NCBI GenBank assembly: GCA_958428545.1
Contig: CAUAGM010000006.1
Location: 1 to 64,000 of the forward strand
Length of the DNA stretch: 64,000 nt
Reading direction: 5' to 3'
Source of the DNA: an uncultured Arcanobacterium sp.
GTDB taxonomy: Bacteria > Actinomycetota > Actinomycetes > Actinomycetales > Actinomycetaceae
Position 1 is the stretch's first letter, and each line of letters starts with the position of its first letter. Positions 16,509 through 26,773 of this stretch are shown piece after piece. A model generated the notes under the pieces. It did not search any database and had not been told where the DNA came from. It was given only the letters and a program-made list of their open reading frames with translations. The position numbers and the translations under genes were made by a program.

Positions 16509-17468
16509 CTATTTCTTAGCCAGATAAGGAATCGTTATTCCCGCGAGAATAAAAACTACCCCTACACCGCTGACCCAGCTGAAACTCTCCGCAAGCACAA
16601 CAGCGCCTAATACGCTCGCCACAGCAGGATTGACAGCCGCCAGCAAACCCGTCTGCTCAGCTGATAGGTGCGCCTGCGCAACTGGCTGGAGTGTAAAACC
16701 AAAAATAGTGCACACGAGCACCAGCATCACCATCATCTCCCACTGAACAACCCCACGAGGAAGAGTAAACTCCTCTGTGAAAGCAGAAGCTGCAAGCGCT
16801 AATACACCGAGCACGCCAAGCTGAATAACGCCAATAGCAAGCCCCTCTTGTGCACAAGGAGTAAGACGATCTGTGGCAATAATCGTCATGGTGTAAGCGA
16901 CGGCACCACCAAGAGCTATTAGTAAACCCACAGAAAGATGACCACCAGTTGCAGTGAGCAGCCCCACCCCGATAGTTGCCACGATGCCAGAAGCAATCCA
17001 GACGATACTTGGCGCTCGGCGAGCGAGTATCGCCATCGCAAAAGGAACCATCACAATTGCCGTATGCTCGACAAGAGCCACCGAGCCAGTATCTGCCAAA
17101 GTAAGCGCTATCATTTCTAGAGCCATTACCATGAAATACGCGCATCCTACGATAAATCCAGCCAGCCATACGCGACGGCTAGCAGCTCGCAGAGAGCGAA
17201 GAAAAATAACGGCGAGCAAAACAAATGCACAGAGAAAACGCACAGCTAGCACATTAAAAGGTCCCATCGTATCAAGCAGTATTTTACTGAAAATAAAAGA
17301 GGAACCCCGAGCTGCCATCAGGCAGGCAAGCAAAATTTCACAACCGTGAGCTAGCGTAATCGTATGCCCAACATCAGCTGAGCTAGCATCTGCTATCGCC
17401 ACGCTGGCAGGCATAGCTGCGGAATCGCTACTAACGCCAGCTAAGCACGTGTTTCCTGAAGATTTCAC
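16509..17468 (-). CDS. EamA/DMT-family permease
   Basis: A membrane protein of up to 319 residues with two copies of the EamA unit (about 45-175 and 185-318) and roughly ten hydrophobic helices, such as GFIVGCAYFMVMALEMIAL and GVVFILAGITIPYL. The family exports or imports small metabolites (amino acids, purines and others); the substrate cannot be predicted. The first 40 residues are soluble, so the true start may be later. The GTG at 17468 is kept because the -10-like TCTAAT lies exactly 6 nt before it. It lies upstream of acnA on the same strand with a 200-bp gap, so the two are probably separate units. Confidence 0.75.
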   Translation of the reverse strand: MKSSGNTCLAGVSSDSAAMPASVAIADASSADVGHTITLAHGCEILLACLMAARGSSFIFSKILLDTMGPFNVLAVRFLCAFVLLAVIFLRSLRAASRRVWLAGFIVGCAYFMVMALEMIALTLADTGSVALVEHTAIVMVPFAMAILARRAPSIVWIASGIVATIGVGLLTATGGHLSVGLLIALGGAVAYTMTIIATDRLTPCAQEGLAIGVIQLGVLGVLALAASAFTEEFTLPRGVVQWEMMVMLVLVCTIFGFTLQPVAQAHLSAEQTGLLAAVNPAVASVLGAVVLAESFSWVSGVGVVFILAGITIPYLAKK

Positions 17469-17531
17469 ATCTCCATTAGAACAAATGCCCAGCTAACCCG
17501 CCAGAAGCGTCCATACATAGAAGAGAATTTA

Positions 17532-20500
17532 CTAGGCACGGAAACGAACATGTGAAACCGATAAAACTCCCCCTGCGCCAATCAAGCCAAGTGAGGCTAC
17601 AAGCATCATGACAATCGTCAGCCCCGAATGCGTCAAACGCTTGCTAGGCGTATCTACACGAGGCTGAATAGGCTCCGCAGATTCCGCAGGATTATGCGGA
17701 TCAGCTGGCTCTGCCGGACGTGCCGGATCGGCTGGCTCTGCCGGCCCACTCGGATGTGCTGGATCACTCGGATGTGCTGGATCACTCGGATGTGCTGGAT
17801 CGCTCGGATGTGCTGGATCACTCGGATTACCTGGGTCAGTCGGATCCGTCGGCTCCACTGGCTTTGCCGCATCTTTCAAACGTAAACCAGTCATTGCCGC
17901 ACGTAAATCCGCAATAGCAGCATTAACGTCTTGCACACTGTGATGATCTATATCCCGAGCATTCTTAAGCGCTAGCGATAATTTCTGCACACTTTCCAGC
18001 GTGTAGCTCGACGATTTCAGCAGTTCTTCCGCCTGCTTCACAAGCGCTTCTAAAATTGCAGTATCTGGATCTGTTGCAACAGCATTGAGACGAATCTCCG
18101 CTGCCGAACCGTTTGTATTCGCTGGATTGCCATACGAGGATTTCCACACAATACGGACGTTCTTGGTTTTCACGGGTTTTTCAAAAGAAATCACCTGCAT
18201 ATCAGAATTATCTTTCAAATTCTTTCCATTTGCTTCAGTTCCTTCCGCCACGGTAGTCCATGCACGACCGTCATCTGACGTCTCTATCACGTACTCATTC
18301 AAACGACCATTACTTCCAGTCTGACGCCCGCGAATGCTCACACCGTCAATCTCCACCAGGTCTTCAGCTGTGAGAGTAAACCAATGAGGCAAAGTCGTCA
18401 CAGACCACTTCGAATGCCACATCGTTGCATTATTCCCATCAAGAGCTTTAGCAGGATCAGATGCACTATCTTGATGCGAACTGGCTGCAGCAGAAAGAAG
18501 AGACGTATCCACATAAGAGATGTCAGCATTTTTGAAAGTTAAAGCAGCAATCGCGTCCGAGAGCATTGCCTCATAGCCGTTGACAACCGACTGCTTACCT
18601 TTCGGCAAATCGCGAACTATCCCTTCTTTTACTTTCATAAAGTTCTTCACAGAATCTGCCGTATAGCCAGAAAGATCCTCAGGAACAGCCGCCAGTAAGG
18701 CATCAACACGGCTATAATCAGCTCCTTTTGCCTTCACTTTATTCATCGCTGCTTTAAGGTTCTTAATAGCATCGTGAATATCTTGAGCTGAAAGTTTCGA
18801 ATCTTCGCGATCAGCAACGGCCTTGGCAGCTTTAATGGCTTCCTCAAGAGCAGCTTTATCCGCGGCTGTTGTTTCAGGAAGTATATCCGCAAGTGTTGAT
18901 AGTGCAGTTGCAATCTCACGCTCAAGAGGCATAAGCGAAAGGAAAGGAGTTGCTGGTATTTCATCAATTCGAACATCACGCACATAGCCATTAAATGCAT
19001 GATTATCTGCACCTATACGAGCAAACGGAATCATCATCGTAGCCTTCAGCTTCGTACGATCAGGAGAGCCAAGGGTTTCTACTTCTTTACCGTCAACGAA
19101 TAAGGTAGTCATCGTGAATGTATTGCGCAATTCCAGCTCAACCCATTCTCCTATAGGCAGCACATAATCAAAAGAATAATCACGGCCTTCACGGCTAAAA
19201 CCAACTTTTCCACTACCGTTTTGAACGGCTTTGATCGTGCCGTAAGGGCTTTCGAAAAGAATCTGCTCAATTGGCTTCCCGTCAGCATCTTTTGGCATAG
19301 CCGCTAGTTTTACCTTCACTCGCAGTGAGTGCCCAAGCCCTATTGTCTCGGGAGTATCCTTACCTATGTGCGCATACGATTGCCCGCCTTTCAAACGAAG
19401 AGCCGCATCACCATCGATATTGACTATTTCAGCGTTTTTCTTCTCCTGAAGATCAAAACCATTGTGGGCAGAATCTTTATCACTTCCTAGGCTAAGATGC
19501 GCAATCTGCTCGCCTTGAGGCACTCCATCTTCGTAGTGGAAATTGGTGCGCGGAGAATCTCCCGTTTTCTGGGCTAGCTCTTTTGCTTCGTTGAGACTCA
19601 GTGCATGTGCTGGTTTACCCCATAGGCGTGCGCCATGCAATGGCAATGCCCTATTGATACGGTCAAAGACGTCGTACTCAGAAATACCCGTATTCTTCTT
19701 ATCGATCATGTCGTTCCAGACAGCAAATGCTGCTCCCAGCATCTGCGGATCGCCAGCAGGAATAGTAGTACTCGCCATCGTATTGACGGCATTTGAGTAC
19801 ATAGTGTTCTCATTTAAATAGTCATAATAATAATTGGCGTTTGGAACGATATAGTTTGCTCCATCCAAGGTGTTGATAAGCTGGAACCCAAGATCATACA
19901 TTTCTTTTGGATTTGCCCAACCTGTGCTCCAGATATTTGCCTGCCTCCCTGCGCCTGAAACTGCTTCGCCATTCTTTAGCTGTGTAAGCGAGCCCCAGAT
20001 ACGGGCAGTATGCCCAGCATCTTCCACATGGGCAAAAATATCATTCACAAACTTACGATAGGACTGATGGGATGCTTCATACTCATCAGCTCCCACATGC
20101 ACTACTTTAGCTCCAGCAAAAGTAGGATTATCACCTTTCAGATACTCATCCCACACGCTCTTCATAAACGCATAAGATTCGTCATATTGATTCATCAAAT
20201 CAAGATGATCTGCTCCACGATGCGTTGCAGAAAGAGGAGTGCGAAGATCAGGGCGAACCTTTGTAAACGCTAAAGAATGAGCAGGCATATCGAATTCTGG
20301 AACGATATTTACGCCCATCTCAGCTGAAGCACTAATAAATGAAGCAAAATCAGCTTTCGAATATGCCATATCTTTGCTCGTTAAATCAGCCTTGTTTTTT
20401 CCAGAGTTTCCGCCAGCTTTAATATCGGATTCAAGGCGGAAGCCAGAATATGCATTATTGACGGAATCTCCCTTATACTCTTCGACCCAAATATAATTAT

Positions 20501-21875
20501 CGTTCAAATGCAGATGAAAATCATTGAGTTTATACCATGCCATCTGTTTCGCCATTTGCTTAAGATATTCCAGGCTGAAGGTTTTACGCCCAACGTCAAG
20601 CATAAATCCACGAACTTTATAAAGCGGATAATCGCGAGCTATGCCTTGCGGAATGCTGCCTTCAGCTGCTTTTGCCGCTTGAAGAATAGTTCGCGTGGCC
20701 CAATATGCACCCGTAGAAGTTTCAGCGGTAGCGACCACCTTATCAGATACGTTGAGAAGGTATCCTTCATCTTGAAGCCCTAACTGCTTATCTTTAGTTA
20801 ATGCCAAGACGATATCGCCCACTTTTGCAGATGAAACATCACCCTTTTCAGGCGTCAGCGCACCGCCAAATATATCTGCATAGTCATCAGCTAGAGCCTG
20901 AGCGGCCGAACGAAATATATCCTCGCTATAAATCACGCGAGCACCTGATTTCAGGGCAAAGTTTCCGCTGGCGCCTTTCCATTCTCGCAATTCTGGAAGT
21001 ACTTGCGGTGCCGAATTGTCATTTTCCGTTTGAACATGTTGCCCAGGAATCGTCACTGGAATTTCTCTAAACACATACGACTTATCAGCCTTATTTGTCA
21101 CTTTGAATGCGAGTTTCACCTCCGTATCAATCACAGGCTTAAATACCGAAAAATCTGCATCGATCACCTGCTCATAATCAGCGCCAAGGAATTCGGTTGT
21201 GTATGTACCGTTATTCGTTAAACCTGTAACGTCTAGCTTCGTTGTGCTTGCCGTGGGAGGAGCAACAGCAATTCTTTGAGCAACCGTGTCGATACTTTCA
21301 GGAATATCTCCCGAAAATACTTCCATCTCAAAAATAGAAACTGTTCCCCATGCCACGCCGCCATCAGGATCTGCATAAGTATTGTTTGTGATATACAGCC
21401 GCACAAAACGAGCTTCTTCGGGGGCATCAAAAGCAATAACATCAGTTAGCTGTTGCGGATGTGAATCAAACTTTTTGATAGTTTTCCACTCTGAGCTATT
21501 CTCTGCAGGCGCAGCATCTGCCGTCGATATCTGGATTTCATATCCTTTTGCTTTACGCTGCTCCCAAAAAATTCGCACATTGCTCACGCTTTGCACAGAT
21601 CCAAGATCCACATAGATCCAGTGCGGCCCGCCATCTCGCTGAGGATCTGCATCTGCAGAACTCGCCCATCGGGATGACGAACTCTTCGTATCACCATCAA
21701 ATGCTTTCGCTGCAGAAAATTTTTCTACTTCCTGATCAGACGCAGCTGCAGTTTTATGAAGTGCAATATTTTCTCCTGCCGCATATGCACTCACTGGCGC
21801 CAATGACGCGCATAGGAGAGATATAAGTGCGAAAAATACGATATACGCATATGGCTTGCGCCCACCCAAAGTCAT
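17532..21875 (-). CDS. Secreted, surface-anchored GH20 beta-N-acetylhexosaminidase (or lacto-N-biosidase)
   Basis: A protein of about 1,447 residues. In order: signal peptide (1-34, ending VSAYA), CBM32/F5-8C-like domain (about 35-190), GH20b-type domain (about 280-400), GH20 barrel with the catalytic Asp-Glu pair in VVHVGADEYEAS (near 595), LamG-like sandwich (about 790-970), FIVAR-type helices, a second F5-8C domain (about 1115-1255), another FIVAR, a Pro-rich linker with four PSDPAH-type units, then LTHSG, a hydrophobic segment and Arg. The enzyme should remove GlcNAc, GalNAc or lacto-N-biose from host or milk glycans. The ATG at 21875 is chosen for GGGGAT 8 nt upstream. It lies 27 nt after the fucosidase gene: one operon. 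Confidence 0.88.
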   Translation of the reverse strand: MTLGGRKPYAYIVFFALISLLCASLAPVSAYAAGENIALHKTAAASDQEVEKFSAAKAFDGDTKSSSSRWASSADADPQRDGGPHWIYVDLGSVQSVSNVRIFWEQRKAKGYEIQISTADAAPAENSSEWKTIKKFDSHPQQLTDVIAFDAPEEARFVRLYITNNTYADPDGGVAWGTVSIFEMEVFSGDIPESIDTVAQRIAVAPPTASTTKLDVTGLTNNGTYTTEFLGADYEQVIDADFSVFKPVIDTEVKLAFKVTNKADKSYVFREIPVTIPGQHVQTENDNSAPQVLPELREWKGASGNFALKSGARVIYSEDIFRSAAQALADDYADIFGGALTPEKGDVSSAKVGDIVLALTKDKQLGLQDEGYLLNVSDKVVATAETSTGAYWATRTILQAAKAAEGSIPQGIARDYPLYKVRGFMLDVGRKTFSLEYLKQMAKQMAWYKLNDFHLHLNDNYIWVEEYKGDSVNNAYSGFRLESDIKAGGNSGKNKADLTSKDMAYSKADFASFISASAEMGVNIVPEFDMPAHSLAFTKVRPDLRTPLSATHRGADHLDLMNQYDESYAFMKSVWDEYLKGDNPTFAGAKVVHVGADEYEASHQSYRKFVNDIFAHVEDAGHTARIWGSLTQLKNGEAVSGAGRQANIWSTGWANPKEMYDLGFQLINTLDGANYIVPNANYYYDYLNENTMYSNAVNTMASTTIPAGDPQMLGAAFAVWNDMIDKKNTGISEYDVFDRINRALPLHGARLWGKPAHALSLNEAKELAQKTGDSPRTNFHYEDGVPQGEQIAHLSLGSDKDSAHNGFDLQEKKNAEIVNIDGDAALRLKGGQSYAHIGKDTPETIGLGHSLRVKVKLAAMPKDADGKPIEQILFESPYGTIKAVQNGSGKVGFSREGRDYSFDYVLPIGEWVELELRNTFTMTTLFVDGKEVETLGSPDRTKLKATMMIPFARIGADNHAFNGYVRDVRIDEIPATPFLSLMPLEREIATALSTLADILPETTAADKAALEEAIKAAKAVADREDSKLSAQDIHDAIKNLKAAMNKVKAKGADYSRVDALLAAVPEDLSGYTADSVKNFMKVKEGIVRDLPKGKQSVVNGYEAMLSDAIAALTFKNADISYVDTSLLSAAASSHQDSASDPAKALDGNNATMWHSKWSVTTLPHWFTLTAEDLVEIDGVSIRGRQTGSNGRLNEYVIETSDDGRAWTTVAEGTEANGKNLKDNSDMQVISFEKPVKTKNVRIVWKSSYGNPANTNGSAAEIRLNAVATDPDTAILEALVKQAEELLKSSSYTLESVQKLSLALKNARDIDHHSVQDVNAAIADLRAAMTGLRLKDAAKPVEPTDPTDPGNPSDPAHPSDPAHPSDPAHPSDPAHPSGPAEPADPARPAEPADPHNPAESAEPIQPRVDTPSKRLTHSGLTIVMMLVASLGLIGAGGVLSVSHVRFRA
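17751..17822. repeat. Four 18-bp tandem repeats in the GH20 gene linker
   Basis: The 18-mer CGGATGTGCTGGATCACT (plus-strand sense) is repeated four times with one change in the third copy, and more diverged units flank it. It encodes the PSDPAH units of the wall-spanning linker. Units are multiples of three, so copy-number change would alter linker length without breaking the frame. Confidence 0.92.
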
Positions 21876-21902
21876 CACTATCCCCTTTTTCTGCTTTAAC
21901 AT

Positions 21903-24900
21903 TCAGCTATGCTTACGTTTTCTTGGCACTACCAATGCAGCGCCCACAGCGATCAACACGCATGAGAGCATGACGATTCGCGCAACCCCTAAACCAGAAC
22001 GCGAAAGGTGCGCATTCGTTTTACTCACGTTTGGTTTCACACCCGAATTGTGATGCGTATCTTGATGCACACTCGAATCTGACGAACTACCTGGCTTAAT
22101 TGAACTTCCAGAATCATCAGGAGCAGCAGATACAGCTGTAAAGTTTGCTATATACCGCATATCTCTGTTTTCCACAGTCACAACAAAGCGCGATTCTCTC
22201 GATATTTCTTTGCCATCACTATCTGTCCAGTTCAAGAATGTGAAGCCAGCGTTAGGCGAAGCCGTAATCGTTACTTTCGTCCCTACCTCTTGCTTCCCCT
22301 CGGGAGAAACGCTCACACTTCCTTGGGCATTATTTGCCGATTCAGCATATACAGCACCAGTAGGAACGATTGGCGTGGCAGGAATCTGCGGAGCGGCGCC
22401 GTCAAGTTCCACATTTAGCTCAGCTGCAGAGCCAAACCCCTGCCCTGAATAATCAGAATCAATCTGGAATTTAACGTAACGCCCTGAAGCACCTTTTAGA
22501 TCGATACGCTGAGTATATGGAAGATTTTTCAGCGTTCCCGTCATTGGATCGGCACTAAAATTATCAGCTGAGTTAGATACCCACACTTTGTATTCTTTTG
22601 CCACTCCGTTTGCACCCTGCGGTCGAGCAAGATAATTCAAATATGCAATGTTTTCGTAGCTTTTGCCCAGATCAAGCACAACCCAGTGCGGACCTTGAGC
22701 TTTTGAAGGCTGCCATTGCGAGTGCCATATCGTATCGAGGCGCCCATCCAGAAGATGCGATACTTCTCCATCCCCCTTATTCTGTGACGATTGGGAAACT
22801 ACTTTGATATCTTCTTGCGCAACGTATCTGCGTAATTTCGGAAGCTGCTTTACCGCCTTCACAAACTTCCAGCCTGCCGTATCTTTCCCTAATTCCACAA
22901 GAGCATCAGGTAAAGTCGCTGCTTTCACATCAGTAAAGGCAACACGAGGATCGCTGCCTTCCCCATAAGTGGTGACGGTAATCGGCGCATCTGCTGTCCC
23001 ATATCCGAATACAGCAAAATCACCGGTCAGCGTCGTGCCATTCTTCACGAGAATCACAGATCCAGGTGCAAGCGAAACATCGTGCAACTGTTCGATTGAC
23101 GTCATCGGCGAATCTGCGCTCAAACCGTCACCAGCTTTATCAGCACTAGGATCAATGAAATAAGCACGTGCATCGAGCTGAATTTCAGATTCGCTATGGA
23201 ATACTTCGAGGCGCGCAAGACGCACATCTGCACGAGCTTTCTTAATTTTCACACGAATTTCACTCACAGTAGTTTCAGCAAAACGTACGTTACGCTGCTG
23301 CCCGATCGTTGTACCGCTGGCAAGATCTTTCCACACGCCATCAACACTGCGCCCCTGCACCGTAAATTCTTCTACTTGCTGCCCTGCATTGCGTGCGTCC
23401 TCTCCCAAAATAACGGCATCTACTTTAGATTCACTGCCGAGTTTCACCGTATACACTGGAGCAAGACCAGCCGCAGCATCTGAAGAAATTTTTGACCCAT
23501 CGGTCAAACGCGGAGCTGGCTGCGCTTGCGCATCCTCACTGGCAGCGATTAAAGCCTCTTTTCCAAGAGCTAAATCTTTGCCATAGCGGCGCGATAATTC
23601 TTCACGATAGCCTCGCATAGTATTAACGTCTGCTTCTGGCATATTTCCGTCAATATAGGGCGGCATATTCAGCAGGAACTGTGCATTGCGCCCAGTGGAT
23701 TGTTCGTAAAACTTCACAATTTCTGATACTGCTTTTGGAGTATTTGGCCCGCGTTTATTGGAGTTATTAAACCATTCAGGGCCATTTTTAGCATCGACTT
23801 CGCCAGGATACCAATGCAGTTTAGTCACTGCTGCGCTACGAACACCTTCAATAATTGAATTCGTTGAGCCAAGCACACCGTTAGGAGCAGTTTGGCGAGG
23901 ATGAAGCGTCATCTTTCCGTGTTGATCAAAGCTCACGCCTTGAGGATTCCATTCAGTTGTGCGCGCCCACCCATCTTCATTGCCAATCCAACGAGCATCT
24001 GGAGCCGCATTTGCCTGTACGGCTGTAGGCTGAAGTTTGCCTATAAGATCATAAAAAGCGGCGTAATCATAGAACTCAGTAGATGAGGTATTTCCTTGTG
24101 CTCCGTCGAACCAAACTTCATCGATTGTGCCGTAATCAGTGAGCAGCTCATAGAGCTGATTGAGCATATACTGCCCGTAATCAGTAGCTTTATAGGTAAA
24201 TGTGGGAAGCTCTCCAGATGCTAAGCGCTCTGCGCGATCGTCATGAGATACAAGCGTCGGAATCGTGCGCTCCACTTTAGCCGATTTATTTCCCCAAACT
24301 TTTTGCTTTTCCATATAAGAATCGGCAGGAGAATAGTAGACGCCCACTTTTAGTCCATATTTGCGTGCCGATTTCACAATCTGCGCAAACAGATCTTTCG
24401 GTCCGCCATTTTTAGCTGTTGTTGTATTCGGCCAATCGTGATGATCATTGTAGCGAGAATCAAAAAGTTCAAAGCCGTCGTGGTGTTTCACCGTTACCAT
24501 CATCATCTTGAAGCCAGCGTCGGCAAATGTTTGCGCCCATTGATCGGTATCGATTTTTTCTGCATTGATCAAAGCAGGATCCTCATCTCCATGCCCCCAG
24601 CTCTTTCCAGTAAAAGTATTGATACCGAAATGAACGAAGCCAATCTGCCCCCAGTCGAGATAGTCTGCCTGCTTTTCTGTAGGGCGCAAAGCAGAAAGTT
24701 TAGCTTTGATAAGATCCGCACAGTCGGTAGCAGAAACATCGATAGTATTCGCAGGAGTAACGTCTGACGTATCGCAGCTTTCTGCCACATACGTGAGTTT
24801 GAAATCGCTGGGAGTAAAGGAAGCATCAGCGGTAGCGAAACGTATCTCGTCGAGCGCACCTTTGAAACCGCGATTAAGAGCACTTGGGTGTACTTCGTTA

Positions 24901-26186
24901 GCAAAAGATACTTTTGTAGCAATAGTATTGTTTAACGCTGCAAGACCTCCAGATTGCACCATTGATTGATCAACACCATCAACTCGCATATATAACTTTG
25001 CTTTATCTCCATCAGGCACATATGCAACAGAGACAACGTGAGCGTCTCCCACTGGAGCGGCAGCAGAAATTTTTGTTTCTTTCCACGCATTATTTTCTTG
25101 ATACGCAACACCGAATTCGAGCTGCCCTGAAGCAAAATAGCGTAAAAACACATTTCCGCCAGCCGCAAACAAAGTTTGTGAAGCAGTAGCTTCACTCGGC
25201 GTAAATTTCATTTCAGCTGCAAAACCAGCTGTGACTTTATCCGCCCCTAAGGAAAATCCAGTTGGAGAGAAATCAAGACCGCTCGTCTTACCCGAAAAAT
25301 CGGCACGAGAATCTTTTAGTGACGGCAAAGGCTGGCGAGCTGTGAGAGTGCCTTGCTGGTCTTCATCTCCTGCAGCAACATAATTACTTCCGTCCAAACG
25401 TCCAGAAAAATCTACGCGAAGGAGCTGATTAAGACTCATAAATTTCCATGGCGCGGAAGTATCGGCAATGCGGGCACGATAAAATTTTCCAGCAAAACCG
25501 CGAGTAGAAGTCGATGATGCTGGATTTACTTCATATCCGATACCGAAAGTTTTAGCTTTTCCGTTTGAAACGGCAGCTTTTTCTCCAGCAGCCGAAGAAA
25601 CTGCTGGAGCTTTTACACCATTGACCCACATAGTGAGGGAAGCGCTCTGCCCTGCATCATATTTAAGCTGTATGATGTTTTTCTTATTAGCTTGGGGAAG
25701 AGCAACGCTATTTTTGTAGTCTTTCCATTTGCCGTCTGCTGTTTGAACAGAGAATAGATATTCAAGTGTATTATTTTGCACACGTACAGAGATATTTCCC
25801 ATTGCGGAAAAAAGAGTGGCAAGATTGCTTGGAGTTTCAGTATTGAGATATTCAAATTCTGCGATAAAACCTTTATCGACCGTGCTTTCTCCAAAATTTT
25901 GCTGAGCAGTATACGTGATTCCTGCTGTATTTCCTGCAAGAGTAATTCCGCCGTCATCAGCTTTCTCTGGCGCTTTATCGCCTTTCCATGTGATAGACCC
26001 GCCGCCTACTTTTTCATCACCGCCAGTAGTGTAGCCATTTTGCGGAGTAAACGTTCCGCCAAAATCAACGTTTAAGTATTGCGCATCCTCAGCGTTAGCA
26101 ATTTCAGCAGTAGATATCAATGCGCTGCACATCAACGCGCACGCTACGATAAATGAGATAAAGCGTGATTTTTTCACGTTCGCCAT
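21903..26186 (-). CDS. Secreted, surface-anchored GH29 alpha-L-fucosidase
   Basis: A protein of about 1,427 residues. In order: signal peptide (1-32, ending EIANA), two LamG-like lectin domains (about 35-240 and 245-460), GH29 catalytic barrel (about 495-880) with LDWGQIGFVHFGINTFTG, VTVKHHDGFELFDS and the nucleophile aspartate in DEVWFDGAQGN (near 693), a C-terminal sandwich, a pectate-lyase-like segment, an F5-8C domain (about 1150-1290), a bacterial repeat domain (GSVSVSPEGKQEVGTKVTIT region), a Ser-rich linker, and LSRSG-hydrophobic-PRKRK. It cleaves terminal fucose from mucin or milk-type glycans at the cell surface. The ATG at 26186 has GAGGA upstream. First gene of the pair with GH20. 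Confidence 0.9.
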   Translation of the reverse strand: MANVKKSRFISFIVACALMCSALISTAEIANAEDAQYLNVDFGGTFTPQNGYTTGGDEKVGGGSITWKGDKAPEKADDGGITLAGNTAGITYTAQQNFGESTVDKGFIAEFEYLNTETPSNLATLFSAMGNISVRVQNNTLEYLFSVQTADGKWKDYKNSVALPQANKKNIIQLKYDAGQSASLTMWVNGVKAPAVSSAAGEKAAVSNGKAKTFGIGYEVNPASSTSTRGFAGKFYRARIADTSAPWKFMSLNQLLRVDFSGRLDGSNYVAAGDEDQQGTLTARQPLPSLKDSRADFSGKTSGLDFSPTGFSLGADKVTAGFAAEMKFTPSEATASQTLFAAGGNVFLRYFASGQLEFGVAYQENNAWKETKISAAAPVGDAHVVSVAYVPDGDKAKLYMRVDGVDQSMVQSGGLAALNNTIATKVSFANEVHPSALNRGFKGALDEIRFATADASFTPSDFKLTYVAESCDTSDVTPANTIDVSATDCADLIKAKLSALRPTEKQADYLDWGQIGFVHFGINTFTGKSWGHGDEDPALINAEKIDTDQWAQTFADAGFKMMMVTVKHHDGFELFDSRYNDHHDWPNTTTAKNGGPKDLFAQIVKSARKYGLKVGVYYSPADSYMEKQKVWGNKSAKVERTIPTLVSHDDRAERLASGELPTFTYKATDYGQYMLNQLYELLTDYGTIDEVWFDGAQGNTSSTEFYDYAAFYDLIGKLQPTAVQANAAPDARWIGNEDGWARTTEWNPQGVSFDQHGKMTLHPRQTAPNGVLGSTNSIIEGVRSAAVTKLHWYPGEVDAKNGPEWFNNSNKRGPNTPKAVSEIVKFYEQSTGRNAQFLLNMPPYIDGNMPEADVNTMRGYREELSRRYGKDLALGKEALIAASEDAQAQPAPRLTDGSKISSDAAAGLAPVYTVKLGSESKVDAVILGEDARNAGQQVEEFTVQGRSVDGVWKDLASGTTIGQQRNVRFAETTVSEIRVKIKKARADVRLARLEVFHSESEIQLDARAYFIDPSADKAGDGLSADSPMTSIEQLHDVSLAPGSVILVKNGTTLTGDFAVFGYGTADAPITVTTYGEGSDPRVAFTDVKAATLPDALVELGKDTAGWKFVKAVKQLPKLRRYVAQEDIKVVSQSSQNKGDGEVSHLLDGRLDTIWHSQWQPSKAQGPHWVVLDLGKSYENIAYLNYLARPQGANGVAKEYKVWVSNSADNFSADPMTGTLKNLPYTQRIDLKGASGRYVKFQIDSDYSGQGFGSAAELNVELDGAAPQIPATPIVPTGAVYAESANNAQGSVSVSPEGKQEVGTKVTITASPNAGFTFLNWTDSDGKEISRESRFVVTVENRDMRYIANFTAVSAAPDDSGSSIKPGSSSDSSVHQDTHHNSGVKPNVSKTNAHLSRSGLGVARIVMLSCVLIAVGAALVVPRKRKHS

Positions 26187-26452
26187 ATTTGACCGTCCTC
26201 TATACATGGCTTAAGCAGAATGCTGCACTGCGCTCAGCTCATGCCATTTTCCCCTATGCTCACTGCCCCTCAAACATGAGATGTATATCGCACTTCAAAC
26301 AGCGATATGTGCGCACCTTTACGCACAATACTCATGCTGAAAAACATTAGCTTCCCTGATATTAACAAACAGGTATAGATGCAGGCTAGGACTTAGCGAC
26401 CGAAAATTTTTTAATATCGTAATAACATCACAATAATATCTAATAGAAAGAG

Positions 26453-26535
26453 TGCTCCCGGAGGGACTCGAACCCTCACGCTTTGTGGGCGCAGCATTTT
26501 GAGTGCTGTGTGTCTACCAATTCCACCACAGGAGC
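26453..26535 (-). tRNA. tRNA-Leu (anticodon CAA)
   Basis: Minus strand: acceptor GCTCCTG (26535-26529) pairs with CGGGAGC (26460-26454), discriminator A. The anticodon loop reads CTCAAAA, so CAA. The variable arm is long (GCGCCCACAAAGCGT), as expected for class II tRNA-Leu. CCA is not encoded. It stands alone upstream of the fucosidase gene. Confidence 0.95.
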
Positions 26536-26773
26536 GTTATGCCAACTCCGTTAGTTTATAGCGCAACGGCTCCAGCTTCAAATCGTGCTCTATTTCAGTA
26601 TGCGCAGATATCAACGTTTTATAATGCGTAAATATCAATACATTCTTGACGCACCTGATCACACATATCTCATTTTCTCGCTATGCCCAGAATTGCTAAA
26701 ATTTTTATGCGTCAGCACCGACGACTAAAAGACTATACGTCACATAAGAACGCATAGGAAAGATACCTCATCT

